From contig NZ_JAVJSE010000008.1 in assembly GCF_040219615.1 (NCBI RefSeq), positions 1-64,000 on the forward strand: a stretch of 64,000 nt of DNA, written 5' to 3'. Made by a program: the position numbers and the translations under genes. A model generated the notes under the pieces. That model had not been told where the DNA came from and made no database searches. It saw only the letters and a list, made by a program, of their open reading frames with translations. Within the stretch, counting starts at the first letter, position 1. Every line of letters starts with the position of its first letter. The DNA comes from Thalassobaculum_A sp040219615. Its GTDB lineage: Bacteria > Pseudomonadota > Alphaproteobacteria > Thalassobaculales > Thalassobaculaceae. Positions 50,911-59,460 of this stretch are shown here, piece by piece.

Positions 50911-51366
50911 ATGGGGGTCGTTGTGCAGATCGACACACGATTTCCGGCGGTCCAGGCCACTCAGGGGCTTGGTGCACGCGACGGCGAGGCCCCGGATCCG
51001 GCGCCCGCGTCGCCGGCAGGAGCCGGGTCCGAGACTGAATTCTACATCAGCCCTGTCCTGCGGTTCGATTCGCGGTCGCTGACCGTGATCTTCCAGGTTC
51101 GTGACAGCGGCTCCGGCGACGTGGTCCGGCAGTTCCCCCCGGAGACGGTGGTGGAGCGCTATCGCCAGGATCCCACCGCAAAGCCGTTCGTCCTGTCACC
51201 GCGATCCGCGGCGGGGGACGGCGAACCCGGCGCCGCCGCGACCGACGGCCTGGCGCCGTTTCCACGATCGGGCGAGGGCGCCGTAGACCAGCCGGACGCC
51301 AACTCGGCGGCGGCGTCGGGCGCGGGCGCGCCGTCGGACGGTGAGCAAGTCGACCTGGTCGCTTGA
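50911..51366 (+). CDS. FlaG-like flagellar protein
   Basis: Protein of 151 residues with a short conserved core (about 44-85): ISPVLRFDSRSLTVIFQVRD, then GDVVRQFPPETVVERY. A beta-strand pair ending in a V-R-Q-x-P-P-E motif is characteristic of FlaG, which influences filament length. The rest (both ends) is Ala/Pro/Gly-rich and probably disordered. The start is uncertain; GTG at 50923 is a possible alternative. Position after flgK-flgL supports a filament role. Confidence 0.65.
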   Translation: MGVVVQIDTRFPAVQATQGLGARDGEAPDPAPASPAGAGSETEFYISPVLRFDSRSLTVIFQVRDSGSGDVVRQFPPETVVERYRQDPTAKPFVLSPRSAAGDGEPGAAATDGLAPFPRSGEGAVDQPDANSAAASGAGAPSDGEQVDLVA

Positions 51367-51483
51367 CCCTCGTTTCCCAGCGATTCCATCTTTCCTGCCA
51401 CGCCGGGAACCGGATTCACATGGCCCGCCCATATGTGGTAGGGTCGGTCGAGTGATTAACAAGAGTTGGCGGAGGCCTGTTCG

Positions 51484-52449
51484 ATGAATCCCGGCGATCC
51501 GCTTCACGACCTGCTGGTCGCGGCGATCCAGCATCAGGAGGCCGACGAGGTCGAACAGGCCCGCGACCTCTACCTGAAGATCCTGGAGCAAGATCCGCAG
51601 CATGAGCAGGCGTTGCATCTCGCCGGCCTCCTGTGCCTTCAGCACGGCGAGCTCGATGGTGCGCGGACACTCCTGAACGCGGCCCTGGAGGTCGACCCCG
51701 ACAAGCCGGCCTATTCGAACCATCTGGGCGTCGTCCTGCTGCGCGAGGACAACCTGGCCGGGGCCGTCGAGCTGTTTCGCAAGGCGCTGGCGATCGACCC
51801 GACCTATTCCGAGGCGTATTTCAATCTCGGGATCGCGTTGCGTGGCCTCGACGATCTCGACGGTGCGGCGGAGGCCCTCGCGGCGTCCCTGAAATACGAT
51901 CCGGACAACGACCGGATCCTGACATGGGCAGGGGTGCTGGCGAACGAGCGGGGAGCCGCCCACGAAGCCGCCGATCTGCTGATCCGGGCGGTCGAACTCA
52001 ATCCGACGAATACCGAGGCGATGTATCAGCTCGGTGACATCTTCGTCGTCCTCGGGGCCCTGGAGGATGCCGAGCGATGCTACCGCACCGGGCTCGAGGT
52101 CACGCCCGAGGTCGCCGGCATCCACGGCAAGCTCGGCTCGGTCCTGACCCAGCTCGGGCGGCTCGACGAGGCGCGCGCCGCGTTCGACACCGCGCTCGCT
52201 CTCAATCCGGGAGATTCGGCGCTGCTCGGCGGGCTGGCTCTCGTGCAGCTCGAGGCGGGCGACATCGAGCAGGCGAAGGCGACCGCCGATCGGGCGATCG
52301 AGAGCAACGACCAGAGTGTGGACGGGCACTATGCGCTGGCCCGGGTTCATCGGGTCCTGGGGAACCTCGACGCCGCCCGGACCGAGGCCGCGAAGGTTCG
52401 CGAACTGGCGCCGGACAACGCACGCTATCTCGACGGGCTGTTCATCTGA
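51484..52449 (+). CDS. TPR protein without glycosyltransferase domain
   Basis: Protein of 321 residues built almost wholly of about eight TPR units, for example DPTYSEAYFNLGIALRGLDD and NPTNTEAMYQLGDIFVVLGA. There is no catalytic domain, signal peptide or membrane segment. The ATG at 51484 has GGAGG at proper distance; a TTG at 51466 is less likely. The TPR half resembles those of the four TPR-glycosyltransferases here, so it may bind flagellin or an export partner. Function unknown. Confidence 0.8.
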   Translation: MNPGDPLHDLLVAAIQHQEADEVEQARDLYLKILEQDPQHEQALHLAGLLCLQHGELDGARTLLNAALEVDPDKPAYSNHLGVVLLREDNLAGAVELFRKALAIDPTYSEAYFNLGIALRGLDDLDGAAEALAASLKYDPDNDRILTWAGVLANERGAAHEAADLLIRAVELNPTNTEAMYQLGDIFVVLGALEDAERCYRTGLEVTPEVAGIHGKLGSVLTQLGRLDEARAAFDTALALNPGDSALLGGLALVQLEAGDIEQAKATADRAIESNDQSVDGHYALARVHRVLGNLDAARTEAAKVRELAPDNARYLDGLFI

Positions 52450-52474
52450 CGGCCAACCCGCCCCGCCGAGGCGG

Positions 52475-52921
52475 TCATAGAGTCCGGTTGAACCCCGCCG
52501 CGCCGACGCCGGCGCTGCCGTAGGCGGCGTATCCGCGCACCGGCTTGCTCGGATTCACGTCCGGGCCGGTGACGCCGCGCGACTTCTTGACTCCGGAGAT
52601 CACCATCTTGATGACGCGGTCGGCGGCGTCGTGGGCCGACTTCAGCGCCAGCATGTTGTCGGACAGGGTCTCCCGGAAGGCGGCATAGAGCTTCCGCAGG
52701 TCGCCGCGTTCCTCGGCGCTGAGCGCGTCCAGCACCGAGAGGTTCTTGCGGAGCTTGGTCTGATGCTCGTCGTAGGTCTTGGCGAGCTGGAGCTTGCGGC
52801 GCTGGACGCCCTCGAGCTGGCCGAACTCGCGGGCCTTCACCAGTTCGATCTCGTGCCGCATGACCGCCATGAGTTGGGTCATGGACTCGACGAACAACTT
52901 GACCACGTCACGCGGATTCAT
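52475..52921 (-). CDS. flgN: FlgN-like export chaperone
   Basis: Helical protein of 148 residues: MNPRDVVKLFVESMTQLMAV, then HEIELVKAREFGQLEGVQRRK and EERGDLRKLYAAFRETLSDN. Size, all-helix pattern and the conserved late DNMLALKSAHDAADRVIKMV region fit FlgN, the chaperone that delivers FlgK and FlgL. Sequence conservation of the family is low, so the call is partly positional. The ATG overlaps the flgJ stop by four bases. Confidence 0.75.
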   Translation of the reverse strand: MNPRDVVKLFVESMTQLMAVMRHEIELVKAREFGQLEGVQRRKLQLAKTYDEHQTKLRKNLSVLDALSAEERGDLRKLYAAFRETLSDNMLALKSAHDAADRVIKMVISGVKKSRGVTGPDVNPSKPVRGYAAYGSAGVGAAGFNRTL

Positions 52922-53271
52922 GCGGAAACCTCCTGGAGCTGAAGCAGTTCGCGTTCGATCGCATCGGCGACGCCGATGCCGCCGCGCCGGGCGATGACGT
53001 TGCCGACTTCCTCGATATAGAAGTCGCGCCACATGCCCTCGGCCTGGCCCCCGCCGAACATGCCTTCGGTGTCGACGCCCTTGAACATGTGCGTGAGCAT
53101 CTGCGAGAGGAACTGGCCCTCGAACTTCTCGGCGCTGCGGCGGACCGCAGTCTTGTCGCCGGCTGCCGCGGCCGCCTTCAGGGCGTCGCTCTGGCGCTGC
53201 GCGAGGCCTTCGGTGCGGGCCAGGCCCAGATTGCCGACGTCGGGGAGGGAGGCGAAGGTGTTCTCGGTCAT
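52918..53271 (-). CDS. flgJ: Rod-binding protein FlgJ (N-terminal type)
   Basis: Protein of 117 residues corresponding to the rod-capping half of FlgJ: AEKFEGQFLSQMLTHMFKGV, then GGGQAEGMWRDFYIEEVGNVI. The muramidase domain of E. coli FlgJ is absent, as in many alphaproteobacteria, where a separate lytic enzyme is used. Lies 14 bases after flgI in flgI-flgJ-flgN. Confidence 0.9.
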   Translation of the reverse strand: MTENTFASLPDVGNLGLARTEGLAQRQSDALKAAAAAGDKTAVRRSAEKFEGQFLSQMLTHMFKGVDTEGMFGGGQAEGMWRDFYIEEVGNVIARRGGIGVADAIERELLQLQEVSA

Positions 53272-53285
53272 CGGTCTTCTCCCGC

Positions 53286-54416
53286 CTAGAGGACTTCGAG
53301 TTCGGCCTGCAGGGCCCCGGCCGCCTTGATCGCCTGCAGGATCGAGATCATGTCGCGCGGTCCGACGCCGAGGGCGTTCAGGCCGTTGACCAGTTCCTGC
53401 AGCGTGACCTGCCGGGGAAGCACGGTCAGCTTCTTGTCCTTGTCGTCGTCGATCTCGATCTGCGTGCGCGGAACCGTGACGGTCTCGCCGGTCTGTGCGA
53501 ACGGCTGCGGCTGGCTGACCTGTGGGGTCTCGGTGATGCGGATCGTCAGGTTGCCCTGGGCGATCGCCACGGTGTTGATGCGGACGTTCTCGCCCATCAC
53601 GATCACCCCGGTCTGCTCGTCGATGACGACCTTGGCGATGGCATCGGGGGTGACGCGCAGCTGCTCGATGTCGGTGATCAGGGCCACCGCGTTGTTGCGG
53701 TAGGAGTCGGGAACCAGCATGCGCACGGTGCCCGGATCGGTCGGCTGGGCGATCGGGCCGCCGACGAAGGCGTTGATCGCCTGGGCGATCCGGCGCGAGG
53801 TCGTGAAGTCCGGGTTGCGCAGGGCGATCCGCACGGTCTCCATCTGATTCAGCGAGAAGTTGATCTCGCGCTCGACGATGGCGCCGTTGGCGATCCGTCC
53901 GGCGGTCGGGACCCCGCGGGTGACGCTGGCGGCGGCGCCCTGGGCCGAGAAGCCGCTGACCGCCACCGGGCCCTGGGCGACCGCGTACACCTCGCCGTCG
54001 GCACCGACCAGGGGGGTGACCAGCAACTGGCCGCCGAGCAGGCTGTCGGCGTCGCCGATGGCCGAGACGGTAACGTCGATGCGGGTGCCCTGGGTCGGGA
54101 AGGCGGGCAGGATCGCGGTTACCATCACCGCCGCCACGTTGTCGGTTTCCAGATCGTCGTCGCGGGCGTTGACGCCGAGCCGCTCCAGCATGCCGACCAG
54201 GCTCTCTCGGGTGAAGATCGCGCTGCCGATGTCGTCGCCGGTGCCGTTCAGGCCGACGACCAGGCCGTATCCGATCAGCAGGTTCTCGCGCACGCCTTCG
54301 AAGTCGACGATGTCCTTGATCCGGGTCTGCGCGCCGGCGGTGCCGGCCCCGAAGGCCAGCGCGATCAGAAAGGCCGTTGCCGTAGCCAGTCTTCGCATCC
54401 AGCGTCCCGTCGTCAT
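53286..54416 (-). CDS. flgI: Flagellar P-ring protein FlgI
   Basis: Periplasmic P-ring subunit of 376 residues around the rod. Sec signal peptide at 1-29 (LATATAFLIALAFGAGTAGA, cleaved before Gln-Thr). Mature start TRIKDIVDFEGVRENLLIGY is diagnostic; later NVAAVMVTAILPAF and a C-terminal LQELVNGLNALGVGPRDMIS. The ATG at 54416 gives a normal signal peptide; the longer frame upstream does not. A sigma-54 promoter lies 57 bases upstream. Confidence 0.96.
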   Translation of the reverse strand: MTTGRWMRRLATATAFLIALAFGAGTAGAQTRIKDIVDFEGVRENLLIGYGLVVGLNGTGDDIGSAIFTRESLVGMLERLGVNARDDDLETDNVAAVMVTAILPAFPTQGTRIDVTVSAIGDADSLLGGQLLVTPLVGADGEVYAVAQGPVAVSGFSAQGAAASVTRGVPTAGRIANGAIVEREINFSLNQMETVRIALRNPDFTTSRRIAQAINAFVGGPIAQPTDPGTVRMLVPDSYRNNAVALITDIEQLRVTPDAIAKVVIDEQTGVIVMGENVRINTVAIAQGNLTIRITETPQVSQPQPFAQTGETVTVPRTQIEIDDDKDKKLTVLPRQVTLQELVNGLNALGVGPRDMISILQAIKAAGALQAELEVL

Positions 54417-54472
54417 GATCGTGGTCCCCGCGGTCGATGTTGCCGGGTGGCCCCGGTCTCGTCGGATCTTAT

Positions 54473-54487
54473 GCGAGAAGCGTGCCA
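54473..54487 (-). promoter_or_regulatory. Sigma-54 promoter of flgI-flgJ-flgN
   Basis: Read leftward: TGGCACGCTTCTCGC. The -24 block TGGCACG is perfect and the -12 GC is in place, with one mismatch (TCGC for TTGC). It is 57 bases before the flgI ATG. Confidence 0.75.
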
Positions 54488-54610
54488 GCCGCGGCGCGGG
54501 ACGGATTCCCAAGGTGGCGTCGAATCCGGAAGCGACGCATGCTATAAGAGACCGATGCGCGTTCGCATCGCTCAAGCCCCAAGTCCGTCCGACCGAGGTC
54601 GCTCATCGCC

Positions 54611-55027
54611 ATGAAGGTCGAGTCTACCAAAGGTACCGGGATCGGCGGTATCCGCCGGAGCGGAAAATCCGGCAAGACCGGCGGGTCCGAGTTCTCGAAG
54701 CTGCTGGACGAGACCGCCGAGGCCGGCCAGGCGGCCGGTCCGAGCGGCGTGCAGCCGGTCGATTCGGTGCTGTCCGTCCAGGAGGTCGGGGACCGCGAGG
54801 GAGGGCGACGGCGGGCTCGGGAGCGGGCCGACCTGTTGCTCGACCGGCTCGAGGACATCCGCCACGGCCTGCTGATCGGCGCCATCCCGCACGACCGCCT
54901 GCAAGAGCTTGCGACCGCGATGCGTCAGCAACGCGAGACAATCGACGATCCGCAGCTGAAGGAGATTCTCGACGAGATCGAGCTCCGGGCACGGGTCGAG
55001 CTTGCGAAATTTGAGCGAAGCGTGTAA
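54611..55027 (+). CDS. fliX: Flagellar assembly regulator FliX
   Basis: Protein of 138 residues of the class II flagellar regulator family. A polar N-terminus (MKVESTKGTGIGGIRRSGKS) precedes EFSKLLDETAEAG and a helical C-terminus with LLDRLEDIRHGLLIGAIPHD and IDDPQLKEILDEIELRARVE. In Caulobacter, FliX binds FlbD and makes its activity depend on early flagellar assembly. It is divergent from flgI, as in Caulobacter. No clear CtrA box was found in front of it. Confidence 0.92.
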   Translation: MKVESTKGTGIGGIRRSGKSGKTGGSEFSKLLDETAEAGQAAGPSGVQPVDSVLSVQEVGDREGGRRRARERADLLLDRLEDIRHGLLIGAIPHDRLQELATAMRQQRETIDDPQLKEILDEIELRARVELAKFERSV

Positions 55028-55158
55028 CCCGTCGCGCGGCGCGGAACTCCTTGGGTTTCATCCCGTAGAAGCGGTCTTGGATGCTCTCTACACTCCGCGC
55101 CCGTTCGGTGCAGGTCCCTCCCGTGCCGAATGCCGTCGAGCCCGCGTGGAGGAAGGGG

Positions 55159-55575
55159 ATGAGCGTGACCCTGCCGCCGGACTATAAGCCGTCGGACGAC
55201 GAAGAGTTCATGAACCCGCAGCAGTTGGAGTATTTCCGGCAGAAGCTGCTCCGCTGGAAGGCCGAGCTGGTGCGGGAAGCCAACGAAACCCTGAGCAATC
55301 TCACCGAACAGAACTTGCAGCAACCCGATATGGCCGACCGGGCCTCACTGGAGACCGAACATTCGATCGAACTCCGGACCAGGGACCGGGAGCGTAAGCT
55401 GATCAGCAAGATCAACGCCGCTCTCAAGCGAATCGAGGACGGCACCTATGGCTATTGCGAGGAGACCGACGAGCCGATCGGGCTGAAACGCCTGGAGGCC
55501 CGTCCGATCGCCACTCTGAGCCTTGAGGCGCAGGAGCGGCACGAGCGGATGGAACGTACCCACCGCGACGATTGA
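55159..55575 (+). CDS. dksA: RNA polymerase-binding factor DksA
   Basis: Protein of 138 residues that binds the polymerase secondary channel and works with ppGpp. Coiled-coil region about 15-95 with FMNPQQLEYFRQKLLRWKAE and the tip residues around DMADRAS; C-terminal globular part YGYCEETDEPIGLKRLEARP. Only one Cys remains of the four zinc ligands of E. coli DksA, as in other alphaproteobacterial forms. ATG at 55159 follows GAGGAAGGGG; the frame is open further upstream. It is 131 bases after fliX and next to flagellar genes, as in several relatives. Confidence 0.92.
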   Translation: MSVTLPPDYKPSDDEEFMNPQQLEYFRQKLLRWKAELVREANETLSNLTEQNLQQPDMADRASLETEHSIELRTRDRERKLISKINAALKRIEDGTYGYCEETDEPIGLKRLEARPIATLSLEAQERHERMERTHRDD

Positions 55576-55630
55576 GCGGGGGGCCGGGGCGGCGGATTTT
55601 GCCGACCCGGCAGCTTCGACTGAATACGAA

Positions 55631-55656
55631 GAAGGCCGCCCCTAGGGGCGGCCTTC
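55631..55656. terminator. Terminator between dksA and flgH
   Basis: Perfect 12-bp stem GAAGGCCGCCCC/GGGGCGGCCTTC with a TA loop, between convergent dksA and flgH. Only weak T-runs flank it, so it probably works in both directions with moderate strength. Confidence 0.75.
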
Positions 55657-55719
55657 CCGTTTCCGGCCCCTCTCGGGGGGAGACGCGGGAGATTTGGGGG
55701 CCGGCGAACCCGTTTCCGA

Positions 55720-56478
55720 TCAGAACGGCATGATCACGTCGAGCACCTGGCTGCCGTAGCGCGGCTGCTGCACGTCGGTGATCTGACCGCGGCCGCCGTA
55801 GGAGATCCGCGCCTCGGCCATCTGGTCGTAGCTGATGGTGTTGGACGAGGTGATGTCGGCCGCGCGGATCACGCCGCCGACCACGACCTCGCGAACCTCG
55901 AAGTTCACGCGCACTTCCTGCCGGCCGTAGACGACCATGTTGCCGTTCGGCAATTTCTGCGTGATCACGCCGGCGACCCGGAGGTTGACGGCCTCGGTCC
56001 GGTCGACCGTGCCGGACCCGACATTGCTGGTGTTGGAGCCGAGGTTCAGCAGGTTGCCGCCGGTCACCGCCTCCGGGAACACGCTGGTCAGGCTGCCTTC
56101 GTAGCCGAACAGCCCGTTGAGCTGGGCGGCGTCGGTGTTGGCCCGGCTGCGCGAAGTGCTGTTGTCGACCGCGGCGCTGTCGTCGATCGTGACCACCACC
56201 GTGATGATGTCGCCGATGTCGCTGGCGCGCTGGTCCTTGAAGAACGCCCGGCTGCCTTCCTGCCACAGCGAGTTGGCCTGGCGCGTGGCCACGACCGGGG
56301 CCGGCATCGGCAGGGTGACCGGCTGGTAGCCGGCGCTGCGGGTCGGATCCTCGATCCGGGACATCTCCGGGGCCTGGCCGATGCCGGCGAGCCGGTCGAC
56401 GGCGCCGCAGCCCGACAGGGCGGTCGCGGCGGCGAGGGCTGCGAGGAGCGGGAGAGCGGTCGAGCGACGGGCGGTCAT
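55720..56478 (-). CDS. flgH: Flagellar L-ring lipoprotein FlgH
   Basis: Outer membrane L-ring subunit of 252 residues. Lipoprotein signal with lipobox Leu-Ser-Gly-Cys, Cys24 being the lipid site. Conserved parts: NSLWQEGSRAFFKDQRASDI, then GDIITVVVTIDDSAAVDNST and a C-terminal GGVIRAADITSSNTISYDQM. Forms the outer ring bushing with FlgI. Last gene of flgF-flgG-flgA-flgH. Confidence 0.96.
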   Translation of the reverse strand: MTARRSTALPLLAALAAATALSGCGAVDRLAGIGQAPEMSRIEDPTRSAGYQPVTLPMPAPVVATRQANSLWQEGSRAFFKDQRASDIGDIITVVVTIDDSAAVDNSTSRSRANTDAAQLNGLFGYEGSLTSVFPEAVTGGNLLNLGSNTSNVGSGTVDRTEAVNLRVAGVITQKLPNGNMVVYGRQEVRVNFEVREVVVGGVIRAADITSSNTISYDQMAEARISYGGRGQITDVQQPRYGSQVLDVIMPF

Positions 56479-56527
56479 GTTCTGGATCCTCCTGATGCGC
56501 GTTTTGCGCGGGGGGCGTCGAGTGCAG

Positions 56528-57511
56528 TCAGTTGATGGACGCGATCTGGGCGGTGGCCACGGTCACGGTGTCGGCGCCGATCACACGGGTCTCCAGCACC
56601 TTGCGGCTCTGGTTGTTGCGGACCCGGATGATCTCGCCGACGGCACCCTTCTGGAGCGCCTCTGCACTGGCCGTCAGGGTCATCGTGCCTGCCTTGAGCA
56701 CGATCGTGACGAGGTCGCCCTTGGCGATGACGTAGTTCGGGAGAACGTCGGTCGTGCGGATCGCCTGGCCCGCGGTGATCGGGCGACGCGGGGTGTTGCC
56801 GATCAGGTCTTCGAGCCGGCTGATCGTGTTCGGCCCGGCCCGACGGGCCTCGACCCGCTGCCACTGGATGTCGTCCTGGCGGATCAGGTCGCCGGGCATG
56901 GCGTGGGTCCGGAGCACCGGAACGCTGACCATCGGTTCGACGCGACCGTTCACGATCACCGGCGAGGACTCGCCGCCGATCAGCGAGATGGCGGCGTCGA
57001 ACCGGCGCGAGCGCGGGTCGAACACCAGGTTGCGAACCTGCAGTGTCGGGCGTTCGCCGGTGGCGACGAGCAGCGGGACGTCGCGGTTGAACAGCTGGAT
57101 GTCGAAGTCGTCGCCGAGCTGCTCGCGCGCCAGCGCATCCGCCAGCGCCTCCCGGATCAGTTCGGGCGGCACCGGCGCCGCGTCGCGGACGATCTCGGAA
57201 TAGACCTTCGCGTCGCGGGGACGCCAGATCAGCCCGAACGACTTCGCGTAGTGAAAAAGTTGCCGGGCACCCAAGACCATCCGGTCGCCGGGAGCGGGGG
57301 AGTCGGCGATCCGGCCGTCGCTCTCGGGCGGCACGTTGGCGAACAGGTCCGAGAGCCGGACCCCGTCGCCGCCGACCACCACCCGCTGCTTCAGGATCAA
57401 CGGGATCCCTTCGGCGGCGGCCGCCGCCTGGCCGATACCGGCCAGGCAGCTTGTGCCGAGCATGGCGGCTCCGATCAGGGCGGAGGCGATCGTGCGGGCG
57501 GTGCGGTTCAT
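56528..57511 (-). CDS. flgA: P-ring assembly chaperone FlgA
   Basis: Periplasmic protein of 327 residues, longer than E. coli FlgA (219) because of an extra N-terminal domain, as in other alphaproteobacteria. Sec signal peptide at about 1-33. The C-terminal SAF-type domain has VPVLRTHAMPGDLIRQDDIQ, RRPITAGQAIRTTDVLPNYV and GEIIRVRNNQSRKVLETRVI. It helps FlgI assemble. 49 bases separate it from flgH. Confidence 0.93.
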   Translation of the reverse strand: MNRTARTIASALIGAAMLGTSCLAGIGQAAAAAEGIPLILKQRVVVGGDGVRLSDLFANVPPESDGRIADSPAPGDRMVLGARQLFHYAKSFGLIWRPRDAKVYSEIVRDAAPVPPELIREALADALAREQLGDDFDIQLFNRDVPLLVATGERPTLQVRNLVFDPRSRRFDAAISLIGGESSPVIVNGRVEPMVSVPVLRTHAMPGDLIRQDDIQWQRVEARRAGPNTISRLEDLIGNTPRRPITAGQAIRTTDVLPNYVIAKGDLVTIVLKAGTMTLTASAEALQKGAVGEIIRVRNNQSRKVLETRVIGADTVTVATAQIASIN

Positions 57512-57551
57512 CGGGTGTCTCCCTGGCCTCAGGCGGCTCCGTCAGTCGGCG

Positions 57552-58337
57552 TCAGCGGATGTTGTTGACCGTCGACATCAGCTGGTCGGAGGTCTCGATG
57601 ACCTTCGAGTTCAGCTCGTAGGCGCGCTGTGCGGTGATCAGGTTGGTGATCTCCTGCACCGGATCGACGTTCGAGGCTTCCACGAAGCCCTGCTGGATCT
57701 TTCCGAAGCCGTTGGCGCCCGGCACGCCGGTGGTGGCGGCGCCCGACGCCTCGGACTCCAACAGCAGGTTGTTGCCGACGTTCTCCAGGCCGGCGGCGTT
57801 CTGGAACGTCGCGAGCTGGATCTGGCCGACGTTCTGCTCCTGCACCTGTCCGTCGATCAGGGCGAAGACCTGGCCGGACTCGTTGATCGTCACGTTCAGC
57901 GTGGCCGCCGGCAGGGTGATGCCGGGCAGCACGGTGTAGCCGTCCGGCGTCACGATCGTGCCGTCCTGGCTGGTCTGGAACGAGCCGGCGCGGGTGTAGG
58001 CGGTCTCGCCGTTCGGCAGCTCGACCTGGAAGTAGCCGGCGCCGCGGATCGCGACGTCCAGGTTGTTCTCGGTCAGGGTGAGGGCGCCCTGCTCGTTGAT
58101 CCGGTAGGTCGCGGCGGTCTTCACGCCGACGCCGAGCTGGATGCCCGACGGCACGATGGTGCCGGCGTCCGAGGAGTTGGTGCCGACCCGGCGCTGGTCC
58201 TGGTAGAGCAGGTCCTGGAACTCCGCCCGCTGGCGCTTGTAGCCGGTGGTGTTCATGTTCGCGATGTTGTTGGAGATGACCTCGACATTGAGCTGCTGGG
58301 CTGCCATGCCGGTCGTCGCGATGCTCAAGGACTGCAT
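57552..58337 (-). CDS. flgG: Distal rod protein FlgG
   Basis: Rod subunit of 261 residues, the usual length. MQSLSIATTGMAAQQLNVEV and ISNNIANMNTTGYKRQRAEF at the start; the FlgG-specific extension DLLYQDQRRVG; C-terminal EITNLITAQRAYELNSKVIE. The ATG at 58337 matches other FlgG starts. Gap of 93 bases from flgF. Confidence 0.97.
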   Translation of the reverse strand: MQSLSIATTGMAAQQLNVEVISNNIANMNTTGYKRQRAEFQDLLYQDQRRVGTNSSDAGTIVPSGIQLGVGVKTAATYRINEQGALTLTENNLDVAIRGAGYFQVELPNGETAYTRAGSFQTSQDGTIVTPDGYTVLPGITLPAATLNVTINESGQVFALIDGQVQEQNVGQIQLATFQNAAGLENVGNNLLLESEASGAATTGVPGANGFGKIQQGFVEASNVDPVQEITNLITAQRAYELNSKVIETSDQLMSTVNNIR

Positions 58338-58430
58338 TGTATTCTCCCTTCGCCGGCGCGCCGCGCCCGCATTCCCAATCCGTGTCCGGGTTCGCGCCCC
58401 GGCCGATGCTCCGCGGTGGAGCAGCCTCAA

Positions 58431-59159
58431 TCAGAAGCCTTGCATGGGGCGTGCCAACTTCTGGATCATCGCTTCCTGGCGCTTGTCCTCGCGGTCGATG
58501 ATGTTCTTGACCGACTCGTAGGCGCGCGAGACTTCGATCAGCTGGGTCATCTCCGCCACACCGCTTACGTTGGAGCTCTCGACCATGCCCTGCATGACCC
58601 GGCTCCGCTCCGGCGGGTTCGGGGTCTGGTCCGTCTGGAACATGCTGTGGCGGGTCTTCTTGAGCGCGCGCTGGTCGTCGAACTCGTAGACCGCGACCCG
58701 GCCGACCTGCTGGTCGTCCATCTGGATCGAACCGTCCTCGCTGATCGTGAGGCCGCTGCCGGTGCCCGGCACCACGATCGGGTTGCCCTGGGGGTCCATG
58801 ACCACATAGCCCTGCTGGGTCACCAGCCGGTTGTTGCCGTCGAGCGTGAAGGTGCCGTTGCGCGTGTACTGGATGGCCTCGCCGTCGTCGACCTGGAAGT
58901 ATCCCGGCCCGTTGATCGCGAGGTCGAAGGTGTTGTTGGTGACCATCAGGCCGCCTGCCTTGTGGTCGGTGGCGGTTCCCTGGTCGATCACGAAGTCCAT
59001 CTTGGTGGTGAACGGCACCTTCTCGGAATACGCTTGGTAGACCATCATCTCGCGCTTGAAGCCGGTGGTGTTCATGTTCGCCACGTTGTTGGCGACCACC
59101 GACATCTGGCGGCGCAGTGCGGTCTGTCGCGACAGGGCGATGTAGATCGGGTTGTCCAT
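58431..59159 (-). CDS. flgF: Proximal rod protein FlgF
   Basis: Rod subunit of 242 residues. Start MDNPIYIALSRQTALRRQMS, then VVANNVANMNTTGFKREMMV; C-terminal VAEMTQLIEVSRAYESVKNI. First gene of flgF-flgG-flgA-flgH, with a sigma-54 promoter 65 bases upstream. The frame continues far upstream but the ATG at 59159 aligns with family members. Confidence 0.96.
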   Translation of the reverse strand: MDNPIYIALSRQTALRRQMSVVANNVANMNTTGFKREMMVYQAYSEKVPFTTKMDFVIDQGTATDHKAGGLMVTNNTFDLAINGPGYFQVDDGEAIQYTRNGTFTLDGNNRLVTQQGYVVMDPQGNPIVVPGTGSGLTISEDGSIQMDDQQVGRVAVYEFDDQRALKKTRHSMFQTDQTPNPPERSRVMQGMVESSNVSGVAEMTQLIEVSRAYESVKNIIDREDKRQEAMIQKLARPMQGF

Positions 59160-59224
59160 GACTCGCTCCGTACCCTCGATGACGCTTCGTGCCGGTTCGC
59201 CCGGTGTTTCCGGAAAGCCTCCAT

Positions 59225-59239
59225 GCAGGGGGCGTGCCA
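59225..59239 (-). promoter_or_regulatory. Sigma-54 promoter of flgF-flgG-flgA-flgH
   Basis: Read leftward: TGGCACGCCCCCTGC. The -24 block is perfect; the -12 block is CTGC for TTGC, with correct spacing. Confidence 0.82.
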
Positions 59240-59289
59240 GTTCCGGAGCCGCGGCTTCCGCGGGGACCGGCCGCCGCGGCCGGCGACCG

Positions 59290-59316
59290 GGCACGGACTG
59301 CCCGGCAGAAGTTTCC
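59290..59316. promoter_or_regulatory. Two candidate FlbD sites between flgF and fliL
   Basis: GGCACGGACTGCC (59290-59302) fits GGCA-N5-TGCC. GGCAGAAGTTTCC (59304-59316) matches the reverse form GGCAGRANTTGCC with one mismatch. They are adjacent, about 50-90 bases upstream of the flgF promoter and 130-170 upstream of the fliL promoter. Confidence 0.5.
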
Positions 59317-59445
59317 GGCGACCGGCAATGGGGGTATCGCACCGCGGGCCGCGGGCCCATATCCAGGGGGCTCGGGCCTGCCGCCGGGACGGCTTCGGCG
59401 GGCGCGCTTTCGAAGTGGCGGGCGATCCGGTAAGATTCACCGAGT

Positions 59446-59460
59446 CGGCATCGCCCTTGC
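59446..59460 (+). promoter_or_regulatory. Sigma-54 promoter of the fliL operon
   Basis: CGGCATCGCCCTTGC: GGCA at -24 and TTGC at -12 with exact spacing; first base differs from consensus. 58 bases before the fliL ATG. Confidence 0.7.
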
